Origin: an uncultured bacterium
Lineage (GTDB): Bacteria > Bacteroidota > Bacteroidia > Bacteroidales > UBA932
Assembly: GCA_949300025.1 (NCBI GenBank)
Contig: CASGCS010000005.1
Location: forward strand, 124,001-188,000
DNA: 64,000 nucleotides
Direction of reading: 5' to 3'
Under the pieces are notes generated by a model. It was not told the DNA's origin and did not search any database. It worked only from the letters and a program-made list of their open reading frames with translations. Each line of letters starts with the position of its first letter. Positions within the stretch are counted from its first letter, which is position 1. The translations under genes and the position numbers were made by a program. Of the stretch, positions 52,936-60,692 are shown piece after piece.

Positions 52936-54207
52936 ATGGGCAGTAATATAACAGAACTGATTATAATTTCAGCAGTTGCCATTCTGGTTCTCATGTTGAT
53001 TCTGGTGGCGCTTCTGCTCTTTATCAAGACAAAACTGACACCGAGCGGAACGGTCAAGATCAATATAAACAACGGAACGAAAAACCTCGAGGTAACCCCC
53101 GGTTCTTCGCTGCTGGCAACATTGGCAAACGAAAAGATATTCTTGCCGTCGGCCTGCGGAGGTAAAGGCAGCTGCGGACAGTGCAAATGCCAGGTAATCT
53201 CCGGCGGCGGCACAATTCTCCCCACCGAGGTGGGCTTCTTTAACAGAAAACAGATTCTCAACCACTGGAGACTGGGCTGTCAGGTCAAGGTGAAGGATAA
53301 CCTCGACATAATAATTCCGGAATCTGCGCTGAGCGTCAAGAAATGGGAGTGCGAAGTCATTTCCAACAGGAATGTGGCCACTTTCATAAAGGAATTCTGC
53401 GTAAAGATTCCCGACGGTGAGACACTCAACTACCGTTCAGGCGGTTATATCCAGGTGGATGTGCCTGCAATGACCGTAGACTACAAGGATATAGACGTAG
53501 ACGAGCAGTACAGGGCCGACTGGGAGAAGATGGGCATGTTCAACCTCAAGATGGTGAACACCACCCCTACCCTGAGGGCTTACTCAATGGCTACCTATCC
53601 GGCCGAAGGCAATATCATAAAACTGAACGTACGTATCGCCACACCTCCCTTCGACAGGGCAAAAGGCGGATTTGTAAATGTAAATCCCGGTATCTGTTCG
53701 TCATACATCTTCTCGCTCAAACCTGGCGACAAGGTTATGATTTCAGGTCCTTACGGAGAATTCTTCATCCCCGACAACGCGCCTGCAGATCAGGAATTCA
53801 TATTCGTCGGAGGCGGTGCAGGTATGGCTCCGATGAGATCTCATATCATGCATCTGTTCAAGACAGAAAAGACTGCAAGAAAGGTCAACTTCTTCTATGG
53901 TGCACGCAGCCTCAAGGAGGCCTTCTATCTGGAAGACTATCATGCACTTGAAAAAGAGTTCCCCAACTTCAAGTTCCATCTTGCGCTCGACAGGCCGGAT
54001 CCTGAGGCCGATGCGGCGGGAGTACCCTATGTTCCCGGTTTTGTACACAATGTAATGTATGAGACCTATCTGAAGAACCATGAGGCTCCGGAAGATGCGC
54101 TGTATCTCATGTGCGGTCCTCCAATGATGACCAAATCCGTTCTGGATTTGCTCGACAATCTTGGAGTGGCACCCGAGAACATCCTCTTCGACAACTTCGG
54201 AGGTTAA
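52936..54207 (+). CDS. nqrF: Na+-NQR subunit F (NADH dehydrogenase module)
   Basis: A 423-residue subunit: one N-terminal helix, a 2Fe-2S ferredoxin domain (ACGGKGSCGQCKC and a later Cys), an FAD domain (RAYSMATYP) and an NADH domain (VGGGAGMAPMRSHI). Electrons enter the complex here. I use the ATG at 52936 because GGAGG lies at a good distance before it; an in-frame ATG at 52918 touches the nqrE stop. Confidence 0.95.
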   Translation: MGSNITELIIISAVAILVLMLILVALLLFIKTKLTPSGTVKININNGTKNLEVTPGSSLLATLANEKIFLPSACGGKGSCGQCKCQVISGGGTILPTEVGFFNRKQILNHWRLGCQVKVKDNLDIIIPESALSVKKWECEVISNRNVATFIKEFCVKIPDGETLNYRSGGYIQVDVPAMTVDYKDIDVDEQYRADWEKMGMFNLKMVNTTPTLRAYSMATYPAEGNIIKLNVRIATPPFDRAKGGFVNVNPGICSSYIFSLKPGDKVMISGPYGEFFIPDNAPADQEFIFVGGGAGMAPMRSHIMHLFKTEKTARKVNFFYGARSLKEAFYLEDYHALEKEFPNFKFHLALDRPDPEADAAGVPYVPGFVHNVMYETYLKNHEAPEDALYLMCGPPMMTKSVLDLLDNLGVAPENILFDNFGG

Positions 54208-54230
54208 CCGGAGAATATCACATAAAAGAG

Positions 54231-54266
54231 AGACCGGCCTGGAGTCCAGACCGGTCTTCTGTTTTT
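54231..54266 (+). terminator. Rho-independent terminator of the nqr operon
   Basis: Stem AGACCGG/CCGGTCT with an inner CTGG/CCAG closing a three-base loop, then TCTGTTTTT. It lies 23 bases after the nqrF stop. Confidence 0.85.
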
Positions 54267-54293
54267 CACACTGCATTGCACAGCGGCATTCAG

Positions 54294-55739
54294 TCATACC
54301 AAAGCGGTATTTCTTATTCTCCTTGCAACAGGATGAAGATTGTTGACCCTGTTTCCCAGATTTTTCACAAATCCTATCGCACAACCCTTGTAAAGCAGCA
54401 TAAGGTGGCCCGACGGCGCATTTTCAAGCAGAAATGGCTCACGTGAAAGGAACTTGAGCGCCGTTTTCCTGTCGATATCCACTGTTTTAAAATATTTGCC
54501 TGACAAGACGGAACCACCTCTTTGCAGTTTCTCTGCCATAAAGATGCTCAAGGCCAGGTCTGCATGTGGAATAAAATCCTTTCCCTTTATCTGTGCGACA
54601 AGCAGCCCGGAGGTTACTGTCTTCATCCGCGATGCTACAAGAAGCATCTCCGAGGCTATGCTTTTTCTGCGGCCTTTCAGAAAAGTATCGTAAAGGAGCA
54701 GTTCGTACTCTGGGAAATCCTCCCTGTAGGCCTTGCAGGAGGCGCTTGCGCTTCTCTCTTCCTGCGCTCCCTTTCTGCACCGTCTGCCTTCCGCGGCAGA
54801 TGATGCTGAATCTCCCGTTTTCCGCACCACCGCAAAATACTGTCCCTCGCCCTCCACAAGCCCTGGAAGGAACTGCATGCCTCCGCCAGGAGTGGAGAGC
54901 ACTCCCATACGGTGAAGCCACTCCGGCCGGTCAACAGGAACAAGTTCCGCTCCCATAGAGAGCATCCATTTAAGGTTGCCGTCGTTTTCCAGTTCGTTAT
55001 ACGTACATGTAGAGTATATAAGAAAACCGCCTGGCGCAAGCGCCTCCCAGATGTCACCCAATATACGCTTCTGCCGCTCCGCACAAAGCCTCGCGTTTTC
55101 AACGCTCCAGTTGGAGAGTGCCTCAATGCTTTTTCTGAACATACCCTCCCCGGAGCAGGGGGCATCCACCAGAACTATATCGAAAAACTGGCCCAGACGC
55201 TTGAAATCGGCCGCATCATTGTTTGTAACGACAACATTGTCTGCCCCCCAGCGTGCGATATTGTCTGCCAGGGCTGATGTCCTGCCGCCTATGGTCTCAT
55301 TTGCAACCAATAACGAATCCTTGCCAAGCAGAGAGAGCAGGTGCGTAGATTTTCCCCCCGGAGAAGCGCACAGATCAAGGACACGGAGTTTCATACCGCC
55401 CAAGGAAGCTTCTCCAAGTTTCTTTTCTATTGCGCCGAAAGCCTCCTCCAGAAACATTGAAGAGGCATCCTGAACATAATACAGTCCGCCATGGAAAAGG
55501 GGGTCTGCAACAAAAAGGGGCCTTTCTTCCAGATAAAATCCGCAACGGGCCCACTCCACCGGCCCTTTAAGTACAAAGTCCGGCTCTTTTGCACCCATAC
55601 ATGCACTCTTTGCAGGATTATACCTTACCGCTACAGGCGGCTGCATCCTCTCCATGGCCTGGATGTAACATTCCAAGGCATGGGAAGGAAGCCATCCCAA
55701 CGAAAATGAGAGAAAGTTTTCGGGCAGACTATTCTTCAT
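54294..55739 (-). CDS. RsmF/NOL1-NOP2-family rRNA m5C methyltransferase
   Basis: A 481-residue SAM-dependent methyltransferase that makes 5-methylcytosine in rRNA. The SAM motif is LDLCASPGGKSTHLL, motif IV is VDAPCSGEGMFRK with its Cys, and the catalytic Cys is in IYSTCTYN. The C-terminal part (about 350-481) includes a PUA-like RNA-binding region (GHLMLLYKGCAIGFVKN). It starts inside the 3' end of the hexosaminidase gene (11-base overlap). Confidence 0.9.
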   Translation of the reverse strand: MKNSLPENFLSFSLGWLPSHALECYIQAMERMQPPVAVRYNPAKSACMGAKEPDFVLKGPVEWARCGFYLEERPLFVADPLFHGGLYYVQDASSMFLEEAFGAIEKKLGEASLGGMKLRVLDLCASPGGKSTHLLSLLGKDSLLVANETIGGRTSALADNIARWGADNVVVTNNDAADFKRLGQFFDIVLVDAPCSGEGMFRKSIEALSNWSVENARLCAERQKRILGDIWEALAPGGFLIYSTCTYNELENDGNLKWMLSMGAELVPVDRPEWLHRMGVLSTPGGGMQFLPGLVEGEGQYFAVVRKTGDSASSAAEGRRCRKGAQEERSASASCKAYREDFPEYELLLYDTFLKGRRKSIASEMLLVASRMKTVTSGLLVAQIKGKDFIPHADLALSIFMAEKLQRGGSVLSGKYFKTVDIDRKTALKFLSREPFLLENAPSGHLMLLYKGCAIGFVKNLGNRVNNLHPVARRIRNTALV

Positions 55740-57378
55740 TCAACGGTATGAGTTCGCTCTCAAAGACATATTTGCAACTGTCCGCTCCCCAAAGGCCGTA
55801 CCTGCCGAATTGACAAGGCATTTTCAACAGGAACAGAGGCCAGTTCTTTTTATCGGCGGCAGTCCAGTAGAGTTCCGCTATTGCAGACATTCTCGGAAAT
55901 ACCGCATACTCGACACTTGAAGGATAGGCAAAATATTCTGTCCACATGCACCCCTGTCCTCCCACGATATTCCTTGCAACTTCTGCCGGTATTGAATCCG
56001 GTACGGGATTGAACTTGTAGACATCTTCCAGCGTAGCCATCGAGCGGTGGCAAAGCGAGTCTTCGCCGGGGCGCTGCATCTTGTTCAGATAGCTGATGCG
56101 TGAAGGCGTCATAATCACCTCATGACCCTCCGCCGCGGCCTTATATCCGTTGTCTGCACCCCTCCAGCACATAACAGTCGTTCCTTCGGGCACTTTGCTT
56201 CTGGTTATCTCGTCCCAGCCTACCGGCACCCTCCCCCTTTTTCTTACAATCTCGCTGACACGCTCTGCAAAATAGCCGTGCAGGCCTCTTTCATCCTCCA
56301 GATTGTGCTCCCTTATGAATTCCTGCACCTTTTCGCTCTCCTGCCACCAGCGTGGAGCGCATTCGTCACACCCTATATGGATATATCTGCCGGGAAAAAC
56401 ATCCATAAGCTCATTGAATACATCTTCAAGAAAGCTGAAAAGCTTTTCACTTGGAGCAAGTACATTGTTCTGCCTGTTGAAAATGCCCCACGTAATTGCA
56501 GGCTTCACCCTCCTGCCGGGTTCTGTTCCGAACTGCGGATATGCAGAGAGGATTGCCATGGAATGGGCCGGAATATCGATTTCCGGAACTATGGTTATGT
56601 AGCGGTCTGCCGCATAGTCCACAATCCCCTCAAGCTGTTCTACGGTATAATAGCCGCCGTACCTTGTGGAGTCCACACCTGTCCCGGGGAAAATGCCTAT
56701 AATTGTAGCATCCCTGTATGAACCGTATTCATTCAGAGCAGGATGCGATTTGCTCTCCATCCTCCAGCCCTGGTCGTCGGTCAGATGCCAGTGAAAGTAA
56801 TTCATCTTGTGAAGCGCAAGATAATCTATGTATTTCTTCACAAACTCCACCGGAAAGATATGTCTTACCACATCGAGGTGCATTCCCCTGTATGAAAAGC
56901 GCGGCTCATCGTAAATTTCGGCACATTGAAATACAATGGCTTCTCCAACGCCCGGAGCACCATTGCAAGGCAGCAGCTGAATCAATGACTGAGTTGCATA
57001 AAAGAGCCCTGGCTCATTATATCCAGAAAGTTCCACCCCCTCTTCGGTTATGGAGAGCGTATAGGCCCCCTCCTTCCTTGAACTGTCGGGAACCAGAAAG
57101 AAGCGCAAATCCGCCTTTTTTTCCTTCTCTGTCTCCCTAAGTTCAATATCATAGTATTCCGACAGATACTTTTTCAAAAACGCGACACTCCTGCCGCTTG
57201 CTTCTTCATTTTCCGTATAATAATAGATTGCACCGTCTTCTCCCACGCCGTATCCGCCCTCTCCCAGTTCGACTGAAAGTGGCTGAGGAATGATTGGAAG
57301 AAAACCTTCTGCATAGTCTGCCCTGAGCGAAAATAGAGAACCGGCGAAAATGGCCAGCGACAGCAGGAACTTTTTCAT
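55729..57378 (-). CDS. GH20 beta-N-acetylhexosaminidase
   Basis: A 549-residue exported glycosidase (signal peptide MKKFLLSLAIFAGSLFS). An N-terminal GH20b domain (about 25-150) precedes the catalytic barrel with HLDVVRHIFP, HWHLTDDQGWRMES and the catalytic Asp-Glu pair in HIGCDECAPRWW. It would release terminal GlcNAc or GalNAc from host or microbial glycans by substrate-assisted catalysis. A Cys replaces a usual Gly just before the catalytic pair. It overlaps the methyltransferase gene by 11 bases. Confidence 0.93.
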   Translation of the reverse strand: MKKFLLSLAIFAGSLFSLRADYAEGFLPIIPQPLSVELGEGGYGVGEDGAIYYYTENEEASGRSVAFLKKYLSEYYDIELRETEKEKKADLRFFLVPDSSRKEGAYTLSITEEGVELSGYNEPGLFYATQSLIQLLPCNGAPGVGEAIVFQCAEIYDEPRFSYRGMHLDVVRHIFPVEFVKKYIDYLALHKMNYFHWHLTDDQGWRMESKSHPALNEYGSYRDATIIGIFPGTGVDSTRYGGYYTVEQLEGIVDYAADRYITIVPEIDIPAHSMAILSAYPQFGTEPGRRVKPAITWGIFNRQNNVLAPSEKLFSFLEDVFNELMDVFPGRYIHIGCDECAPRWWQESEKVQEFIREHNLEDERGLHGYFAERVSEIVRKRGRVPVGWDEITRSKVPEGTTVMCWRGADNGYKAAAEGHEVIMTPSRISYLNKMQRPGEDSLCHRSMATLEDVYKFNPVPDSIPAEVARNIVGGQGCMWTEYFAYPSSVEYAVFPRMSAIAELYWTAADKKNWPLFLLKMPCQFGRYGLWGADSCKYVFESELIPLNEE

Positions 57379-57391
57379 TTGTACATGCCTT

Positions 57392-57841
57392 TTAAAGTGA
57401 GAAATCTGAAACCGGCATCTTTCCTTCGGCAGCGGCTGCCAGTTGCTCGGTGATTTTATCTACCGCCTCCTGAAGTTTTCCGCCAATCATGACCTTGAAC
57501 ATGAAACTGAGTTCTGCATTGAGTTCCATGTGGAAGTCTGTAGTCTGCTCATCCTTTACGTCAAAGAAAAGATTTATCTCAAATGGAAAGATAGGCGGCG
57601 CACCGCTTTCTGAAAAATCGGCAATCCTTATATGCGAGAACGGGGTTCTTTCCACAATCTTTATACCCATGGAAATACCCTTTACCGTTCCCTCGATGGT
57701 ATCTTGTGTTGCCTTGATTCCCTGCTTTTTGTCTTCGGGAAGACGTTCCACGAAATTGCGCAGGTCTGAAAAGGCGCCGTAAAGAATATGGGCCGGCTGC
57801 CTTATTGCAACCGTCTTGCCTGTCACATGCGTATCTTTCAT
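57392..57841 (-). CDS. SRPBCC/START-like protein
   Basis: A 149-residue small soluble protein with the helix-grip pattern of the SRPBCC superfamily: IRQPAHILYGAFSDLRNF at the start, a run of beta strands, and a long C-terminal helix (GGKLQEAVDKITEQLAAAAEG). It starts at the base after the pyrE stop. Ligand unknown. The pyrE-SRPBCC pairing is common in Bacteroidetes. Confidence 0.78.
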   Translation of the reverse strand: MKDTHVTGKTVAIRQPAHILYGAFSDLRNFVERLPEDKKQGIKATQDTIEGTVKGISMGIKIVERTPFSHIRIADFSESGAPPIFPFEINLFFDVKDEQTTDFHMELNAELSFMFKVMIGGKLQEAVDKITEQLAAAAEGKMPVSDFSL

Positions 57842-58477
57842 CTACTTGACTCCCCAGGTCTCAGGATTTATACGCCACTGTTTCAAGACTTCAAGGTCCT
57901 CAGCCTTTATATAGTTGCGTTCGAGCGCCTCATCGAGCAGGGCCTCATAGTGGCTCAGTGTATAAAGTTCAATATTTGCATACTCGAATGCTCTTCTGGC
58001 CTTTATGAAATTATAGGTAAATATGGCAACCATGCCGAGTACGATTGCGCCGTTCTTGAGAAGAGCATCGGCTGCCGAAAGGCTGCTTCCTCCGGTTGAA
58101 ATAAGATCTTCAACTATCACAACGCGCGCCCCCTTGGGAAGTTCGCCCTCCACCTGTGCTCCCGTACCGTGATCTTTCGGTTTGGGCCTAACATATATGA
58201 ACGGCTTGCCCATGGCTTCAGCCACCAGTGCACCATAGGCTATGGCTCCGGTTGCAACTCCGGCTATAATGTCAACATCCTTGAACTTCTCCTTGATTAT
58301 ATCTATAAAGGCTTCATATACCACCTTGCGTGCGGCAGGATATGAGAGAATCTTCCTGTTGTCGCAATAAATGGGAGATTTCCACCCTGAAGCCCATGTA
58401 AAGGGCTTGTCGACACTTAATTTGACAGCATTTACATCCAGCAGCTGTCTTGCAATGATTTTTTCTATTGATTCCAT
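57842..58477 (-). CDS. pyrE: Orotate phosphoribosyltransferase
   Basis: A 211-residue enzyme of pyrimidine synthesis, joining orotate and PRPP to OMP. The PRPP motif is VVIVEDLISTGGSSL; YVRPKPKDHG carries the catalytic loop lysines. It heads a short operon with the SRPBCC gene and possibly the hexosaminidase and methyltransferase genes. A full-consensus promoter lies upstream. Confidence 0.96.
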   Translation of the reverse strand: MESIEKIIARQLLDVNAVKLSVDKPFTWASGWKSPIYCDNRKILSYPAARKVVYEAFIDIIKEKFKDVDIIAGVATGAIAYGALVAEAMGKPFIYVRPKPKDHGTGAQVEGELPKGARVVIVEDLISTGGSSLSAADALLKNGAIVLGMVAIFTYNFIKARRAFEYANIELYTLSHYEALLDEALERNYIKAEDLEVLKQWRINPETWGVK

Positions 58478-58523
58478 ATAACAATCTTGTGTTACTTCCT
58501 GTCTACTTGAATTTCACAACCTA

Positions 58524-58555
58524 CAAAGTTAATTTTAATTCATAAAGAGTGCAAA
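58524..58555 (-). promoter_or_regulatory. Promoter of pyrE
   Basis: On the minus strand TTTG (58555-58552), 20 bases, then TAACTTTG (58531-58524). Full match to the consensus. Confidence 0.65.
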
Positions 58556-58561
58556 AATATC

Positions 58562-58569
58562 TAACTTTG
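58562..58569 (+). promoter_or_regulatory. -7 box for the Nudix gene
   Basis: TAACTTTG, 19 bases before the ATG at 58589, divergent from the pyrE promoter. Confidence 0.5.
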
Positions 58570-58588
58570 ACATCTCTATAAAAGCGAT

Positions 58589-59203
58589 ATGTACAAAATT
58601 TTTTACAACAGCAGGGTATTGCTGCTCTGCAACGATTTCAAAGAGGTAAAACAGCCGGATACAGTATATGTCTGCTCTGCCGACGGCTCGCTGCCAAAAG
58701 TGCTCCCTGAATTTTTCAGGGAAGACTCAATAATAAAGACCCTTGCAGCAGTCACCTGCAACCAGGAACAGACATTCAATGAACTGCGCCGCAATTTCAA
58801 GGAGATAAACGCTGCGGGCGGGCTGGTTCACAACGAGAAAGGAGAATTCCTGCTGATTCTCAGGAACGGTATCTGGGACCTGCCCAAAGGGAAGGCGGAA
58901 GAGGGGGAAAGCATGGAGAGCACCGCTGTCAGAGAGGTACGCGAAGAGTGTGGCCTGCAACGGATTGAACTTGGGAAACCTGTCTGCATAACAAGGCACT
59001 GTTACCGTCTTGGAGATGACTTAATTCTCAAACACACTCACTGGTTCCACATGGAATGCAGTTCTGCAGAAAGACTCGTTCCGCAAAAAGAAGAGGGCAT
59101 AGAACAGATAAAATGGGTTGCCGGAAAAGAGCTTGGCAAATATACTGAACTCACCTACCCTTCGCTCAAGGAGGTTCTGGCCGCAGCGGAATATAGCGGA
59201 TAA
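58589..59203 (+). CDS. Nudix hydrolase
   Basis: A 204-residue protein. Residues 1-70 form an N-terminal extension of unknown role. The Nudix box is GKAEEGESMESTAVREVREE followed by CGL (G-x5-E-x7-REVREECGL). It would hydrolyse a nucleoside diphosphate linked to another group; the substrate is not predictable. The last six codons (AAEYSG) and the stop lie in a 17-bp repeat also found three times between here and ftsK, so the native C-terminus may have been altered by the insertion of the Fic segment. Confidence 0.88.
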   Translation: MYKIFYNSRVLLLCNDFKEVKQPDTVYVCSADGSLPKVLPEFFREDSIIKTLAAVTCNQEQTFNELRRNFKEINAAGGLVHNEKGEFLLILRNGIWDLPKGKAEEGESMESTAVREVREECGLQRIELGKPVCITRHCYRLGDDLILKHTHWFHMECSSAERLVPQKEEGIEQIKWVAGKELGKYTELTYPSLKEVLAAAEYSG

Positions 59204-60690
59204 AATAAATATGACTCCCATGAAAGAGATAGACAGGAAACTGATAGAGACAATCAACCGATACTTTGCCTCCGGAATTGAACAACAGGTGAATTACGGG
59301 AAATTCTACCTTTATTCGCTCATCACCCATTCTACAGCCATAGAAGGTTCCACGGTAACTGAAATAGAAAATCAACTGCTTTTTGATGAGGGAATTGCGG
59401 CCAAAGGAAGAACTCTTGTTGAACAGATGATGAATGTAGACTTGAAAAACGCCTACATTTTTGGTTTCCGTTGGGCAGAGGGTTCTCAACCATATACAGT
59501 TGATTTTTTGTGTGACCTGTCAGCCAAAGTCATGAAGCGTACAGGCTCAGAATACTCTACATTAAACGGTAATTTTGATTCTTCAAAAGGGGAGTTGCGA
59601 CGTTGTAACGTAAGTGCCGGAACAGGAGGTAAAAGTTATATGGCTTTTCAGAAAGTTCCACAAGCTGCCGCCGACTTTTGTCAATGGCTGAACGGCGAAC
59701 TGGCTTCAGCAGACAGAAGCAATCTGCCTGCGTGCTATCGTCTCAGTTTTGAAGCCCATTTCCGCCTTGTCACCATTCACCCGTGGGTAGATGGAAACGG
59801 ACGCACCACGAGATTGCTGATGAATATCATACAACGGCAATTAGGACTCATTCCCTCCATTGTAACCAAAGAAGCCAAAAATCAATATATCCAAGCACTT
59901 ATTGACAGTCGCGAACAAGAAGACAGTACGATTATTCAAGATGTAATGCTTGCCCAGCATATTGCAAACCTAGAAAACAGAATTTTACAGTATCGACAAA
60001 GTATAAGTGATACTGTAAAATCCAAAAATGATACTGTAAATATCACAACAAGGTCGCATGATATTGACAAACGGCTTATAAACCTGATTGAAGCGCATCC
60101 GGAATATACATATGACCAATACGCTCGTTTGTTGAATATCGGCCGGGCTACAGTGGCACGCCATATCAAAAAAATGAACGGGACCGTAATCATACGCATC
60201 GGTTCAGACAAAAACGGATACTGGAAAATCATAACAAAAAAACAATAACCTCATCCAAATATTATCAGCCACATCTTGCATATACCGGCTGGATGCTCCA
60301 TTCATCTTCAAGACTCCGCCACCGCCGGAGAACTCTCTTGCAGCGCATTTTAAAGGATAAAATGCAAAGCGCGGAAATTTTTGACAAAGCAGCTTACTGC
60401 TAAAACAAGTTACCTGCAGCGGAATATAGCGGATAAAATACAAGCCATTGAAATTCGGAATGAGGGAGCGTACCCGCAGGAGAATTCTCTTGCAGCGCAT
60501 TTTAAAGGATAAAATGCAAAGCGCGGAAATTTTTGACAAAGCAGTTTACTGCTAAAACAAGTTACCTGCAGCGGAATATAGCGGATAAAATACAAGCCAT
60601 TGAAATTCGGGACGAGGGAGCGTACTGCACGTACGTGACCGAGTTCCGATATTGAAAATGGAGAAGTAGTTTGCCGCTATATTCCGCTGC
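59183..60690. mobile_element. Segment with a Fic gene bounded by a 17-bp inverted repeat
   Basis: GCAGCGGAATATAGCGG lies at 59183-59199, again in direct orientation at 60416-60432 and 60568-60584, and in inverted orientation at 60674-60690. In the three direct copies the match extends to 25 bases. The left copy is the last codons of the Nudix gene; the inverted copy is immediately beyond the ftsK stop. There is no transposase in the segment. It may be a non-autonomous mobile unit or a repeat-mediated insertion. Confidence 0.55.
59211..60248 (+). CDS. Fic-family AMP-transferase with N-terminal inhibitory motif
   Basis: A 345-residue Fic protein, predicted to transfer AMP (or another nucleotide group) from ATP to a target hydroxyl. 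The active-site loop is HPWVDGNGRTTR. The N-terminal segment HSTAIEGS contains the (S/T)-x3-E-G inhibitory motif, so this is a self-restrained class II Fic protein. A C-terminal winged helix (YAQYARLLNIG-like, residues about 300-345) may bind DNA. The ATG at 59211 follows the Nudix stop by 7 bases; another at 59220 is possible. No separate antitoxin gene is seen. It is enclosed by repeats. Confidence 0.9.
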   Translation: MTPMKEIDRKLIETINRYFASGIEQQVNYGKFYLYSLITHSTAIEGSTVTEIENQLLFDEGIAAKGRTLVEQMMNVDLKNAYIFGFRWAEGSQPYTVDFLCDLSAKVMKRTGSEYSTLNGNFDSSKGELRRCNVSAGTGGKSYMAFQKVPQAAADFCQWLNGELASADRSNLPACYRLSFEAHFRLVTIHPWVDGNGRTTRLLMNIIQRQLGLIPSIVTKEAKNQYIQALIDSREQEDSTIIQDVMLAQHIANLENRILQYRQSISDTVKSKNDTVNITTRSHDIDKRLINLIEAHPEYTYDQYARLLNIGRATVARHIKKMNGTVIIRIGSDKNGYWKIITKKQ

Positions 60691-60692
60691 AA
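60249..60692. repeat. Non-coding tandem repeats of about 152 bp between fic and ftsK
   Basis: Two copies, starting at 60327 and 60479, each with a GCATTTTA/TAAAATGC hairpin (first at 60345-60365), a GCAG/CTGC mini-hairpin and the 25-base repeat. A third, partial and inverted part ends at ftsK. The open frames on the minus strand are repeat translations, not genes. Confidence 0.8.

Noticed and set aside
60204..60595. Minus-strand open frames after the Fic gene
   Set aside because: They translate the 152-bp tandem repeat and contain the same residues twice; not a plausible gene.
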